Below, one piece after another: positions 23,201 through 35,004 of a DNA stretch of 64,000 nucleotides. This DNA comes from Pycnopodia helianthoides. Its lineage: Eukaryota; Echinodermata; Asteroidea; Forcipulatida; Asteriidae. The notes beneath the pieces are model-generated. The model searched no databases and was not told the DNA's origin. It saw only the letters and a list, made by a program, of their open reading frames with translations. Position 1 is the first letter of the stretch, and each line of letters begins with the position of its first letter. The DNA is taken from NCBI GenBank assembly GCA_032158295.1, contig CM063244.1, positions 4,034,510-4,098,509 of the forward strand, read 5' to 3'. The position numbers and the translations under genes are program-made.

Positions 23201-26200
23201 ATCAACCTTTGGACAAAGTTTCAGAGAAGTTCCACGATCAGCTACGAATGGCCAATCATGGCATTTGTAACGAATCACACGACAGTGGGAACGTAGCATT
23301 AAAAACATGTACTGTTTGTCTTAACAATATGTAGTTTTAGGTCATACTATGAATAAGTCAATACCAACTACATGTACTGTCTCATTTTTTGTTGAGAGTT
23401 TTTCTTTGATGGTCTTATCTGGCCAACATAATATGCCTTGAGGACTACAAGATGGGTAATTAACAGTGCTGGTGCATGCAACATAGCGCCTTAACACTTG
23501 TCTGTATCACACAGATGCTGATGAACCACTCTGTTAACATACACAAATCCACTGTACACCTCATGTATTCATGAATCACATAGTAAGGCTGGAATGTCTG
23601 CTTGATTAATCTGCCTTGAGATGTACCAGGCAGTCTAATCATGTGGAAAAACTCGGTTGCCGAGCATCTTCATAATAACTCGCACTGAGTCACACAAATG
23701 AGGGTATAGAGTCAGTACATGGGAAGGCTGATATTATGTGCTGGGGCACCATTTGCACATGGCTTTTTGTCAATGCTGCCGCTGGCTTCTGTTTACATTT
23801 ACATTTGTACCTGCTGGTTATGCGCATGTATACTTAATTAATTGACTCCATTAATAAAGCAAGTGCCTGAACGAATCAACCCAGATTGTCTTATTACATT
23901 TAGATTAGTCTCAAGCAAATGATGTCGGGACTTGCCTGTTGGTTTTAAAGCGACATTGTAACTTCAGTAAACCTGTACATGTGGTGTAACTACTACTAGC
24001 TTGTGTAGGAATTACATGTAGCTACAGATGTTGATGCTTTTTTGGCCCAGTTTCTTCAAGTGCACTTGTATATCTACATGTATGTAATAAAAAACGCCTG
24101 AATTTTATAGAAAAGATGGCAGAGTTTGACTAAATCAACCGTACTAGATGTAGTTTGCACGTGTCTGAATATGTACATGTATGTTAAAACGTGAAAGTTG
24201 TTTACAAGAATAACGCCTCCGAACTTGACAAGACACATTGTTGATCAACATATGTTTTGGACATCCTTCAGTGCTGTTAAAATGATGGAAGGTTTTGATT
24301 TGATCGATTGTAGTGTCAGAGGAGACAGTCTGGGTTTGAGAATTTATGGGATTTAATGATGTTGCAAGCGAGCCAAATAATTCACATAGGAGTTCCTTGT
24401 CTCGTCTCCTTCAGTGGAGACGTATTTCCATACTGAGTAGTCTCACAACATTGGGTTGGGATTCATAAAAAATTGTCTGCCTCCAAATCCTGCATTGTTA
24501 TTTATTTATATTGAGACTTTTTATGCTAATGTTGGGGAAGGGGGAAGTTGCCATTATTACACAGCATGAGTCATCCTTTTTTTTAATGGGAATGATTTGC
24601 CGGGAGTTCATAATGCCCAGCACAATTCCTTGTCACTTTCAGGATTAAAAGCATCATTTTTCCCAGGGTCAACTCCATTTATTTCTGGATTCCATTTCAT
24701 GACGGTTCATAATGGCACAATCAAACCGGTGTGCAAACGTTCTCTGAGTTCAGTGTAATGAAATGGATTTAATGACAAAAGATCTCGGCTCTCTCTCTCT
24801 GAACAAATATTCTGAACAAGTAGGGCGTTCAAGAAAACAAAGTCGATCAAAGAAACTGGGGCTCTAGAGTATAGAAATAGAGAATATGTTTATGTCAGAG
24901 AAATTTGCTTCTGTCTTGTTTTGCACAATACAACTGTACAACTACAAGTAGGAGATTACCTTTTTGCATGTTATATGAACTTTACAAAACTGTACTAAAA
25001 TCATTTTCCATTCATTGTACACAAAGTTAACAAAACTGTTTACTTTTAAGGCAATACCAGTTGAGAAATTGCATTGCATCACCATCAAAATATGTATTAA
25101 CACAGTTTGATGACACTTTTGAAAATCAATTGGAATTTTAAAATCAACTAAGGGAACATGAAGTATACCTACTCCCTTGTCTGTATTATTAGCATTGTGC
25201 GTGAGGTTTATTTCTTTGTGGTTTTATGCAAGCTACATGTAATGCAACAGCAAATGTAAGTGCATGTTCTATTTCTATTAGTCAGGGATGAAATAGGCCC
25301 TTTTGAGTACTTTTGGATAAAATGTCATACTTGGTTGCTATGGGAATGGGGCAAAGTTTCACTCCTTTTGTCCTGCTGTGTTTTCACAATAGGTGACTGT
25401 GTACACATGGTTAACCACTTCACTTTTTTTTTTTTCAGAAAAATTTCCAAGGGCTAGTATTATTTTTCTGAACATTTTGGAGCTTCTGGAGTAATTGATT
25501 CCTTTGAAAATATCCTTGCCACAATGAAACCCTGAGTAGACAAAGGAAAGACAGCAAAGTTTCTTTTAATAAATACTGGATTTTTGGTTCTCTTGTGAGA
25601 AAATATGAGTATGCACTTACCATGAATCGCAAAACCTCGGCCATAACCCACGGCCGATAATCTGCCATGGTATGGTGAAATTTTAGAACGCTCTGACTTG
25701 CCTCCCATTGAGCTGAATACAGTGATAAACAATGGTGAGAGCCTGTCCTTTCTTGTATGCCACATTTGTACAGGCCTGGAATTACAGGGAGGCCAATGGC
25801 CTCCGTTGCCCTGGTCTTGGCTGGCCTTGGTGCCCCTTCAAAACTTCCCCTATACACTTTAAGATTTTCCAATGGAAGTGCCCTTTACAAAATGAAAATG
25901 GCCTTGCCCTCTCCAAGATGAAATTTCCAGGCCTGTTTGTATCACAACAGGACAATGGTCTGGAATCGGAATAACACAAACACACAAAACAGGAAAGGGA
26001 CATTATGAGCATGAACTTCAGGACCTTCTGTCCCTCTCTGTAAATGTAAAACGCAGCATTAGCACAGTAGGTACATGCCTGCATGTACAGGCTACACAGT
26101 AGAATATCCAGGTGAGAGATACACGTTCAGCCGTCTGTTCGACTGACTGGAACTTGTTTTTATGGGCACTTTGAAGTTGCTCTTGGCGTTAAGAAGTGTT

Positions 26201-29200
26201 AGCCCATAGGTCAGTCCAGAAAAATTGTGCGTGTTAACACGTCATCCAACTTTGGAGTGGTAAGAATTCATCACAGATTTTGAATGATATGACATTGTAA
26301 CAAATGGCTGCTGTGAATACATGTGCCACAACCATGAAACACAAATACATGTAATAATCTTTGGAACTTATGACATTTTTCACTTTGGATAGCTTTTTTT
26401 TTTTTTTTTTTTTAAATGAAATAAAACTAAAGTGTTTTGTTGACTGCAAATAATGATGATCTAACATACAAAGACACGTTGGAATTCTCGATCTCCATTC
26501 GCGTTGCTATTTTCAAGCCGTGTACATGTCGATGCAAAGTGCTCAATTTTCTCCCTGGGCATGCACTTTGCAGGTTATGAGCAAAATCTCATTGTTAGAA
26601 AGTACAGTGACTGACAAGATTGATGACTTTTTAGAAATATATAAATTTGTTCCCAAAAGTTCACTTAGCTTTTCGTCGAAGGGTGTAAACTAAAAAAAGT
26701 GCAGTGGCTCAATAGAAGCCACAAGTTTTTTTTATTGCCTTTTTTGTGGGAGTGAAAAAAAGGGGAGGTGAGATTCAAGGATTATTTGAGCAGCAAACAG
26801 AAGAGTTTACCGAGTATGTTGACCCTATTGTAATCAGCCGTTCTTGGGGCTACATGGGGCATCTCAGTGGATTTCAATAAGGGCTCTCCGGGGCGTATCC
26901 AAATATTACAGCATTGTGTTTACATACCAACATTTAAGCCTTCAGTCTCTTACGAAGGGTTTAACATACATGTGAAGTGTATAAAGATGGAGTTACTCTA
27001 TGACATAGTACAGGATTGGTAGTTATCAGAGGATAGAATGGTAAGTTTCAATCGGAAAGCGTACTGATAGCTAAACTTCTTACCAGTTTCAACATTGTCC
27101 AATCCCTCAGTGAGATACTTCTAGTTGAAATACTGACTAAGTCAGGGAAATGGGGAAATAGCGATTGGTTTATGATGTATAAGAACAATCTAATCAACCT
27201 AATGAAAATATAGCCTGCAGGCCTGGAATTACACGGAGGCCATGGCCTCTGTTGCCCTGCTCTTGGCCTTGGTGCCCCTACAAAAGTTTCCCAAAATGCA
27301 AATGGCCTTGCCCTCTGAAAGATGAAATTCCAGGTCTGAATCCTAGTTGAGATTATCTTTACTACAGCTCATTTTATAAATCAGAATTACTGCATTAATG
27401 GAAATTTATATGTTTCTTTATTAACTTGCACATTAATTGATTGAGAACTTAGTTGACATGTACCTACATTTTAGATTCACGCATCAGAATCAGTTCAAAG
27501 TTAAACACAAAATAAAATAAAAATTGCCTGCCAACTGCTAGTTTGTGTCCTCCAATCCATTACTGGTTGATACGTCTCATATTATTGTAGATACTGTCAT
27601 CTAGAGTTCCAGTATGACACTGATAAATCATGCTGGTGTACATGTACAGTGCCTAGACTATCTTAATGTTCTGATGGACTTCACCAAATATGGAGGTGTG
27701 GTGCACTGCTGTGCTGTTTCCGAGATGCACATAACTCAGGGTTTCTTTGTTTTAGGGTCATGGTGAGGGCAAGTCGGTGTATCTCACCAATTTCATCAGT
27801 ATCTCATTGAAATTGTGCAAATGGTCATCATCCACAGCGAAGTCAAAAGATTCATAGAGGAATGGAATGCCGAGGGGAATGAACTGATGCTTTCAGAAAA
27901 CATTCTTGTATCTTTATGTAATAGTATAAATGTGACCCTACTGCAAAACAGAAGTGATATGTTTACTTTGACCTCATCAACATGAGAACAATCTAATCAA
28001 ATAATGAAGTTAGTACTTAACAAACAAGTACAGGCTCAGGCCTGGAATTTCATCTTTGAAAATCTTAAAGTCTGTGGGAAACTTTTGTAGGGGCACCAAG
28101 GCCAAGAGCAGGGGCAACAGAGGCCATAGCCTCCATGGCCTCCGTGTAATTTCAGGCCTGATCTCCACTTGGATTATTTCTTGACGGCTGTAATATCTAC
28201 TGCAAAGTATATAAAGATAGTAGAGGGCTATTAATCCAGATACCATGCACTAAGTAAATATGGTCAACTCCTATACCGGAAGCATACCACCACAGATATG
28301 TGTAAATTGACATGGGTTTCATTTCATGGTCAGGGACATTGGCAAAAGCTATATGCCACTGTGTACACAAATTTGTTGTTACTGGTAAAAGCATTTCAGA
28401 TGAACCATCCCAGGTATGCTTATAAAAACTGGGAAAAATTCTTTGATTTTAATGAAACTGGTTAATTCATTAACATTTAAATTAAATGATCATTGTAATC
28501 AGTGCAAAAGGAAAAGTTGTTTTCATTCACCATTTTTGTTTGCATCAATTCGTAATTCCGGATCTAAATGTTTGATTTCAAATGTCATAACATGTCATCT
28601 TGCTTGTGTAAACGCATGTTACCATATAAATGTTCGTTTAAAGTCACTCTGTGTTTATAAGGTAACAAATATATTGCCCCAAAAATTAAAGTTTGGTTAA
28701 AAGCGAATGACTCCTCCCCCAAAATATTGAATACTTAAAAAAAAAAAACTTGTCTTAAAAGTGAAATAAAAATTACCAACTGTTGTGGAGCATTGATTGA
28801 CTTAAAAGTGCTTTATTTTATGCCACAAATGCAAGTGTGAAATTGTTGCGGTGAATAGTTTGGACATATTTGACCCACAGTGGTCAAGACTAAGACAAAG
28901 CTGTCAAGATTGACCTACAGTGGTCATGACACTCTGTCAGCATCTTGTCACTGTTTGACAAAGAGTTGGAGTGTGCTCTCTGCATTCTATCATATGTGTA
29001 CATATGTACATTATACTTCTAAAGTACATGATTGGCACAGCCATTGTTGAAGACAAAATGTTTAGTTTCAATCTAAAAGCTGACTGAATATATTGTACAT
29101 ACCAGTACCAATTTTCCAGATAAATTTTTTCATCTGAAATACTGTCAAAGTCAAGGAAATAACATTCAAACAAAAAACACATGTTTTTTTTGTAATTTTC

Positions 29201-32200
29201 AATACATTTGTGATAACTAAATTGAATGACAGTTTCACAGGTTGGTTGAATCATGTAGGCCTAACTAGTTGTACGCTGTCAGTCTGGATGCAGACGGTCA
29301 CGATCGCTGATTGCGAGGGTTTTTGGGGGGAAGTCCCCACTAATAAGACGCTTTGTTGATTTGGTACGGCAATGAGCTGAGATGCCCCGTTTAAAATCAT
29401 TTATTTAAAGTATCAAGATGATTTTTTTAGAATAGTACACGCAGATTAAAACAGAGATGAAGAATTAAATTTACATTATAGCTCACTAAATTATTTTTCA
29501 TTGGACTGATTCAAGAATTTTCTTTTGCTAAAACAAAGACGTTGATGTGACAAAACTTCAAAAGAAATCATGAAATGGTCACTGAAAAATGTGTTATTTA
29601 ACTTTCAGAAATCCCCGGCAGAAACAACTTACACATTATTACATAGCTTAAATGTTCATCTTGTTCTTAAAAATTGATGATAGTCTTGACACTTTGTGAA
29701 ACAGTCGGGAGCTCCGAAAAAAAAAATTCATTTCGTAGCTTAAGCTCCAAGAAGAATTCAAGCTCCTTACAACCTGCACGTATTTATCAGAGCGGGCACC
29801 TCATTGGTCATTGCTTATTATTAGCACTTTACTGACCTATCACCTTTCACTTACAGTAAAGCTCAGGCCAATGAAGTGCGTATGGTACCGTAACCTGCTA
29901 TATATTGTCATTTTTTTTTTTTTTTTCCTTGCAGTTTACCCCACAGTAGTGATTACCTCCCATGTACAGTGTAGCCTGCTGTTACATCTTGCAATTATAC
30001 AGTCACTATTAACTACGAATCAATACATCTGTCTAATGGCATGAATCAGGACAATCAATGTCTGCAATACTATTCAGATGTTTGACTGCACTGCAAAATC
30101 TAGGGCAGCATTCTCCCTTAACAGTGGTCCGCTGGCCAAATGCCACTTAAAGGCACTGGACACTATTGGTAATTACTCTAAATAATAGTTAGCATAAAAA
30201 CTTACTTGGTAACGAGCACTGGAGAGCTGTTGATAGTATAAAACATTGTGAGAAACGGCTCCCTCTGAAATAACGTAGTTTTTGAGAAAGAAGTAATTTC
30301 TCAGTAAAATATTTGAATTGATTTTGAGACCATCTGAAGCACACAACTTCGTCGATCAATTATTATCACATTTTCACAGGTTTGTTATTTTGTGTATATG
30401 CTGAGATGCACCAAGTGAGAAGACTGGTCTTTGACAATTACCAAAGGTGTCCAGTGTCTTTAAAACACATGAGGACCGGTCAAAATTCTCTCCAAACGGT
30501 CCGGCTGGCTATTTCAGTATTGAAAAGCATCCCTTTTTTCATTTGAAATATGGACTAGTGAAAAAGCTGACGGACCAGTGAAATGGCAAGCTAGCTGGTC
30601 TTGCTGGCTTGTCACTGAAAGAGTTAAGGGCAAACCCTGTAGAGCCTCCTTTTTTACAATCGTTCCCCAAAGTAAAGATTTTCCCAGCATTTTAAACTCA
30701 TCATAGCCCTAACTGTTAGTTCCATAAAAGTTTGAGAATTTATGATCATTGAAGAATGATTGGCAGAGAAGCTTGTAAATACCCCCATTTGGTTTACACA
30801 ATGCAAGTACTCTATGAAGGAGAGCTGAGGGTTATGGAGGTCAAGAGGCAATCCATCCAGTTTGTGTAGAAGGTATTTTGGTTGTACCTGTGTCGCTAGA
30901 CTTCTGTGCTTGTGTACTGCAGCAGAGGACTTACAGTATATCTGAAACTTTGTATGAAATGTGGGTTTATATGCAGCACATTTTTGCTAAGAATCTGTAC
31001 TGCATGAGTTGAAATTTTTGTACCACTCAAATGATGCTTTTGCCATCATTGAATTTGATTTCATCTGAATCAATTAATTAAACTATTTGAAGATTTGTGG
31101 CATCAGTGCTATGGTCCTTAAGACGAATTGTATGGTTTGCATAAATTGAAAATCGCTGTTAAGTTGAATTTCTTTGTGACAGTTCCTCCCTAAAGTATAA
31201 TTTGGCAAAAAGAAACTGAAAGTTATTAGGAGGACATTCGTTTATTTTTGTTGGTTAATACTAATGGTTGTTGGGTGATACTCAAGGTTAACGGATATCA
31301 AACTGCATGCCAGGACCTTGTAGCACTTGTATCCATCATCCGTTTCCTGACCATAGAACAAATTCTCTCCCAACCCAGTCCAAATCCAAGGATGCCAAAA
31401 CAAAATGCCCCATCCTTGCTGGCATGGCGTGACATTTCTTCAGAGGTTTTTCTAGTCTGTAAACTCCACTAGTCCTATGGGACCTTTTTTTGACCTGCCC
31501 ACTGAGCCACTACACTCAGAACCTAGCTCGGAGAAAATCTTCTGGGGATGGATTCTTTCGCTTGTCATCATTAGGTTTCAAGTTCGTGGTCCCTAGACTA
31601 CAAGCCTGTAATTATTTGTTGGTCTATCCATCTGTCGTCTGATTTTTATCAAACTCTGGAGTGGTAATCATGTGAGAAACCCATGCTATTAATATTACAT
31701 GAAGACTGTCTACCAGGGATAGACTATGTGGCATGTATGATCACCCTTCCTGAAGATGGTTGATTAATTAACACAAGGAATCGTAACACAGTTGACTTAA
31801 ATGAAGAAAAAAAATATTAATAATTTGTTGATGGATGCAATGCTATTAGTACCGTGTTGTAAACCCAGTTGGAGGTTATTGCTCATTTGCAATACATTAG
31901 AAGAATATTATCATGACCAAGTGAGGGCGCTGTTGCTCTAACAGCTGAAAAGAGAAATTTCATTCTGTGATAATTTTAAACCAATATGCTTTTGCTCTAA
32001 CAGCTGAAAAGAGAAATTTCATTCTGTGATAATTTTGAACCAATATGCTTTTGCCATCATTGAATTTGATTACATTTTTTAATTAATCAACAAGAAAAAA
32101 ACAACATTGTGAATTTCTAGACAATTTGTTTAAACATTAGTATTTAGTATATTTTACAAAACATAGTTTTAAATCTACTGAACAAAATATGCACTTATGT

Positions 32201-35004
32201 ACAGTATGTGCAACTCCTGATTTTTACACAATGTGAAATGGGTACTCTCATTGTTTTTAATCTCACTATATAATCTGTAAATATATGTTTCACAATTTCC
32301 TTTGTTTTATATTGGATGCATATCAGTACAATCAAGCAGAATATAATCGAGAGGTGAAATCTCAACTGTTCAGTTCAATTCATTGGATGATTATAATCAG
32401 TAGAAGGCATCAAATATCTGTTTTATATTACTCACACAGATCATATCATTTGATAACTGTTAAAATAATTCATACTTTATTTTAACAATGGTACAAGTTT
32501 TGAGCAATACATGATACAGACATGGAACTTTTCAACTGATCAGCTGATTTCCTTAATTTTTTGTCTTCAACTGTGCCACTGAAAATTAAAAATAACATTT
32601 AAAAAAGTCATTAACAAAAATGTGGATTTTCTTTTCTTTTTTCTCATAGATAACTGAGGCAGGAAGAGACACACTACCATCTTGGATATTCTACAACGAA
32701 GAAACACAAACTATACAGGGCATCCCATCAGAGGCAGATCTCGATCAGTACTACATGCAGGTCACGGCTGCCGGAAGGTCTTTCAACTCCACCGCCACTG
32801 CACTAGTGACAGACATCTTCTCCATCTCCGTCCTGCCAGAGAGAAGAGTGTTGACAACCTCTGCCACACCGCTCAAGGATACTGCCACTTCTGGTAAAGG
32901 AAGCTGCGATGATGACGAGGCGGCCATCGAAGCGACCATCATACTGGATGCCAACTGGGATAAAATGCTGCCCAAAGACCGCCAGGAAGTGGTATCTGAG
33001 ATGTCTAAGCATTCGAGACTTGGGATGGACGTCTTTCGGTTACTACCAGCTGGTAGTAAGAGCCTGCTTGATGGGTCACTGATGGTTGCTGGCCCAGGTA
33101 ATGTCAAGCGTGAGAAGTACCCAGGGATTGCGCTGAGTTGGAAGATAGGCTGCAGCAGGACCAACAGTGTGGATAAGTTCCCTGTGGTGACAGTCCTAGA
33201 GACTGCATCAAAGGATGGTTCCATGGCCAGCAAACTGAAGCACGATGTTATTGGTTGGCGAGTGACCAATGATAGACCTGATAGGCTGAGACGTGTGAGA
33301 CGACAAGCCAACCTAATGGGGACACCTATGCCAACCCCAATGCCGTCAGTCACCACACCTAAACCAACAATGGTGAAGGATACCACTACCCTACAACCCA
33401 AACCAACAATGACCATTACCCGGTCATTTACTGTTGTTGAACCCACACCCTCGATAGTGCCAACAGTTACTCGGTCTAGCGTTACCTTGAGGCCTACACC
33501 CACAGCATCACCAGTATATGTAACCCCTACCCCAACAGCAACCTCCTCACCACAGCCCAAACCTACTGCCTCCTCAGCTGTCCCCACTGTTGTTCCTACC
33601 CCCTCTGTCATGAAGACACGCACCTCCATGCCAGAGCCAACCCCTACTCCAACTGTTCCCATGGTCACCGCTGCACCTACTACACCATCCCTTCCTGCTA
33701 AACCCACAATTCCTCAACCACCCAAGACGCCATCGGCAAGTCCAACATTGGCCCCCGCTCCTACCACCACTCTTCACATCAACAGTGCTCCAACAGTGAA
33801 CAGACGACTGAAACGTGTTGAAGCTGAGGAAGGAAAGTTGTTGAATTACACAATAAGTCCTAAGGCCTTTTCTGATGTTGAAGACGGCGATACAAGGAAT
33901 CTAAGTCTCCTGGTATTGACATTTGAGCTAAATGAGCTGCCTGCGAAGTTCTGGCTGAAGTTTGACAAGAAGTCACAGACTCTGTATGGTCTGCCCCTGA
34001 AAGAACAAGCCAAGGAGAAACGATTTGATCTGATATTGGTTGCTCAAGACAGCCAGGGTCTACAAGTGCAGAGTCCCTTCGAGGTTGTTGTAGCGGCAGC
34101 ACCTTCTCAAGAGGATGCGCCACCCCCACCAGTAAAGATGGGGATGACTCTTGACATTGATTATGATGAGTTCATGAGCAACCCACAGATGCAACTGTTC
34201 ATCCTCAACAAAATCGCCATGGCATTTGGCGATAGCAATGCAGATGCAATAACAATCACCGAGATTAAACGTGGCTCTGTGATCATTTCTTGGGTAAACA
34301 ACACCCTGCCCACGGATCAGTGTAACAATGAACTTATTTTGGAGCTGCAGTCTAAGATTATGACTCCTGATGGGAAGCCGACACAGGCTTTGATCGATGC
34401 ATTTTTGCCAGATTTCAACATCACAGAAGTAGAATCCTTACCCCTGGGTGCATGCGCATCAACAACTCCTATTATGGTAGTCCCGACTACAACTGCAGAC
34501 TCTGGCTTGGGAGGAGGATCCAACCAACCAAATGACATGTGGATAAGCACCGTTCTCCCTGCTGTAGTCATCGCAGTCATACTCCTCATAGCTGGAGTGA
34601 TCATATTCATCTTGTATCGTAAGAGTCGCAAGGGAAAGCTCTCGGACGAGGACCAAAATACGTTCATTAACAAAGGCATACCCATCATCTTCGCCGATGA
34701 GATTGAAGATGGAGAGAAGCAGCCGTCGTCAGCTTCTCCACTCATCATGAAGACGGAGAAGCCTCCACTGTCACCTCCAGAGTACACGGAGACGCAGCAG
34801 CCTCTGCTCAACAGCAACAATCAACCCGGTGGAGGAGATGACGATGATAAGCACAGTCTGCCGATGGTAGATATGTCGGGTACCCCAAGTTACCAACCTC
34901 CGCCTCCTCTCTCTCCGTCTCCCCCTGAAAGCAGAAGCAATGTCCCACCCAGAGACATCTCAAGCTATCGGAAGCCCCCAGCTTATGTCCATATTCAGCC
35001 TTAG
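16919..35004 (+). CDS. DAG1: Dystroglycan precursor, two coding exons
   Basis: Joining 16919-17236 to 32650-35004 gives 890 aa (human is 895). Dystroglycan is the laminin-binding receptor of the dystrophin complex at the cell surface. Order of parts: signal peptide about 1-35; first cadherin/Ig-like domain about 70-175; S6-like domain about 190-315 with Cys192 and Cys274, matching the human disulfide pair; furin-type site RRVRR ending at Arg324; Pro/Thr mucin-like region 325-487; second cadherin-like domain and SEA-like domain; Gly648-Ser649 alpha/beta cleavage site followed by VII-W; Cys664 and Cys708; membrane span about 739-762; basic RKSRKGK stop-transfer; cytoplasmic tail with PPEY 815-818 and PPAY 882-885. 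Beta-dystroglycan would be 242 aa, the human length. The intron is 15,413 bp, phase 0, with GT/AG ends. Nothing is truncated or frameshifted. Confidence 0.97.
17463..17804 (-). mobile_element. Miniature TIR transposon, family C, copy 1
   Basis: The ends are TTAAAGGTATTGTACACTT and TAGTGTACAGGGCCTTTAA. It shares the end logic of family B but has a different interior. It lies 230 bp into the dystroglycan intron. Confidence 0.75.
19789..20164 (+). mobile_element. Family A miniature TIR transposon, copy 2
   Basis: It has the same termini and interior as the 5.0 kb copy, in the same orientation. It lacks a 9-bp piece (about GGGTCACGA) present in the others, and its right end reads TTTAG rather than TTTAA. 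It sits in the dystroglycan intron. Confidence 0.85.
25771..25935 (+). mobile_element. Miniature TIR element, family G (CAGGCCTGGAATT), copy 1
   Basis: CAGGCCTGGAATTAC at the left and AAATTTCCAGGCCTG at the right are inverted. The interior has TTGGTGCCCCT and GGCCTTGCCCTC. Similar units lie at 27.2 and 28.0 kb in the same intron. Confidence 0.75.
27218..27338 (+). mobile_element. Family G miniature TIR element, copy 2
   Basis: This is a 121-bp copy with termini CAGGCCTGGAATTACAC and GAAATTCCAGGTCTG. Confidence 0.75.
28037..28160 (-). mobile_element. Family G miniature TIR element, copy 3 (inverted)
   Basis: This 124-bp copy is in reverse orientation to the two preceding ones. The three copies lie within 2.4 kb. 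Confidence 0.75.
30147..30463 (+). mobile_element. Family B miniature TIR transposon, copy 3 (internally deleted)
   Basis: It is 317 bp, with the central hairpin half and part of the right interior missing. Both termini are intact. It lies in the dystroglycan intron. Confidence 0.8.
31933..32050 (+). repeat. Two-copy 59-bp tandem duplication
   Basis: TTGCTCTAACAGCTGAAAAG begins at 31933 and again at 31992. The copies differ at one or two bases, so it is recent. Confidence 0.85.
32650..35004 (+). CDS. DAG1: Dystroglycan coding exon 2 (bulk of protein)
   Basis: The acceptor is a T-rich tract ending CTCATAG at 32649. The first codons (ITEAGRDTLPSWIFYN) complete the cadherin-like domain begun in exon 1; human dystroglycan has a similar AGKEALPSW stretch there. 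The exon carries residues 107-890 and the TAG stop at 35002. N-glycosylation sequons are visible at FNST, LNYT, RNLS, NNT (beside the beta N-terminus) and FNIT. GC content is clearly higher than in the flanking intron. A 318-codon antisense open frame in the mucin region is a by-product of the Pro/Thr codons, not a gene. Confidence 0.97.
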   Translation: MTEAGRDTLPSWIFYNEETQTIQGIPSEADLDQYYMQVTAAGRSFNSTATALVTDIFSISVLPERRVLTTSATPLKDTATSGKGSCDDDEAAIEATIILDANWDKMLPKDRQEVVSEMSKHSRLGMDVFRLLPAGSKSLLDGSLMVAGPGNVKREKYPGIALSWKIGCSRTNSVDKFPVVTVLETASKDGSMASKLKHDVIGWRVTNDRPDRLRRVRRQANLMGTPMPTPMPSVTTPKPTMVKDTTTLQPKPTMTITRSFTVVEPTPSIVPTVTRSSVTLRPTPTASPVYVTPTPTATSSPQPKPTASSAVPTVVPTPSVMKTRTSMPEPTPTPTVPMVTAAPTTPSLPAKPTIPQPPKTPSASPTLAPAPTTTLHINSAPTVNRRLKRVEAEEGKLLNYTISPKAFSDVEDGDTRNLSLLVLTFELNELPAKFWLKFDKKSQTLYGLPLKEQAKEKRFDLILVAQDSQGLQVQSPFEVVVAAAPSQEDAPPPPVKMGMTLDIDYDEFMSNPQMQLFILNKIAMAFGDSNADAITITEIKRGSVIISWVNNTLPTDQCNNELILELQSKIMTPDGKPTQALIDAFLPDFNITEVESLPLGACASTTPIMVVPTTTADSGLGGGSNQPNDMWISTVLPAVVIAVILLIAGVIIFILYRKSRKGKLSDEDQNTFINKGIPIIFADEIEDGEKQPSSASPLIMKTEKPPLSPPEYTETQQPLLNSNNQPGGGDDDDKHSLPMVDMSGTPSYQPPPPLSPSPPESRSNVPPRDISSYRKPPAYVHIQP

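Larger units (their letters stand above)
17237..32649 (+). other. DAG1: Dystroglycan intron 1 (15.4 kb)
   Basis: The intron runs from donor GTTTGT to acceptor CTCATAG. It holds the repeats listed separately at 17.5, 19.8, 25.8, 27.2, 28.0 and 30.1 kb. The rest is AT-rich without exon-like frames. The intervals 20.9-21.5 and 22.2-24.8 kb lack recognisable repeats and are where conserved enhancers, if any, would be sought. Confidence 0.85.

Noticed and set aside
25435..25872. 145-codon minus-strand open frame
   Set aside because: One end overlaps a family G element and the rest matches no known protein; it is probably chance.
32751..33707. 318-codon open frame antisense to dystroglycan
   Set aside because: It lies wholly over the true exon and is Gly/Val-rich because it is the reverse of Pro/Thr codons. 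There is no protein likeness.
34441..34455. Apparent Gly-Ala in place of Gly-Ser near a cysteine of dystroglycan, suggesting loss of alpha/beta cleavage
   Set aside because: This Cys708 is the second half of the beta-subunit disulfide. The real cleavage site is Gly648-Ser649 at 34273-34278 and is intact.
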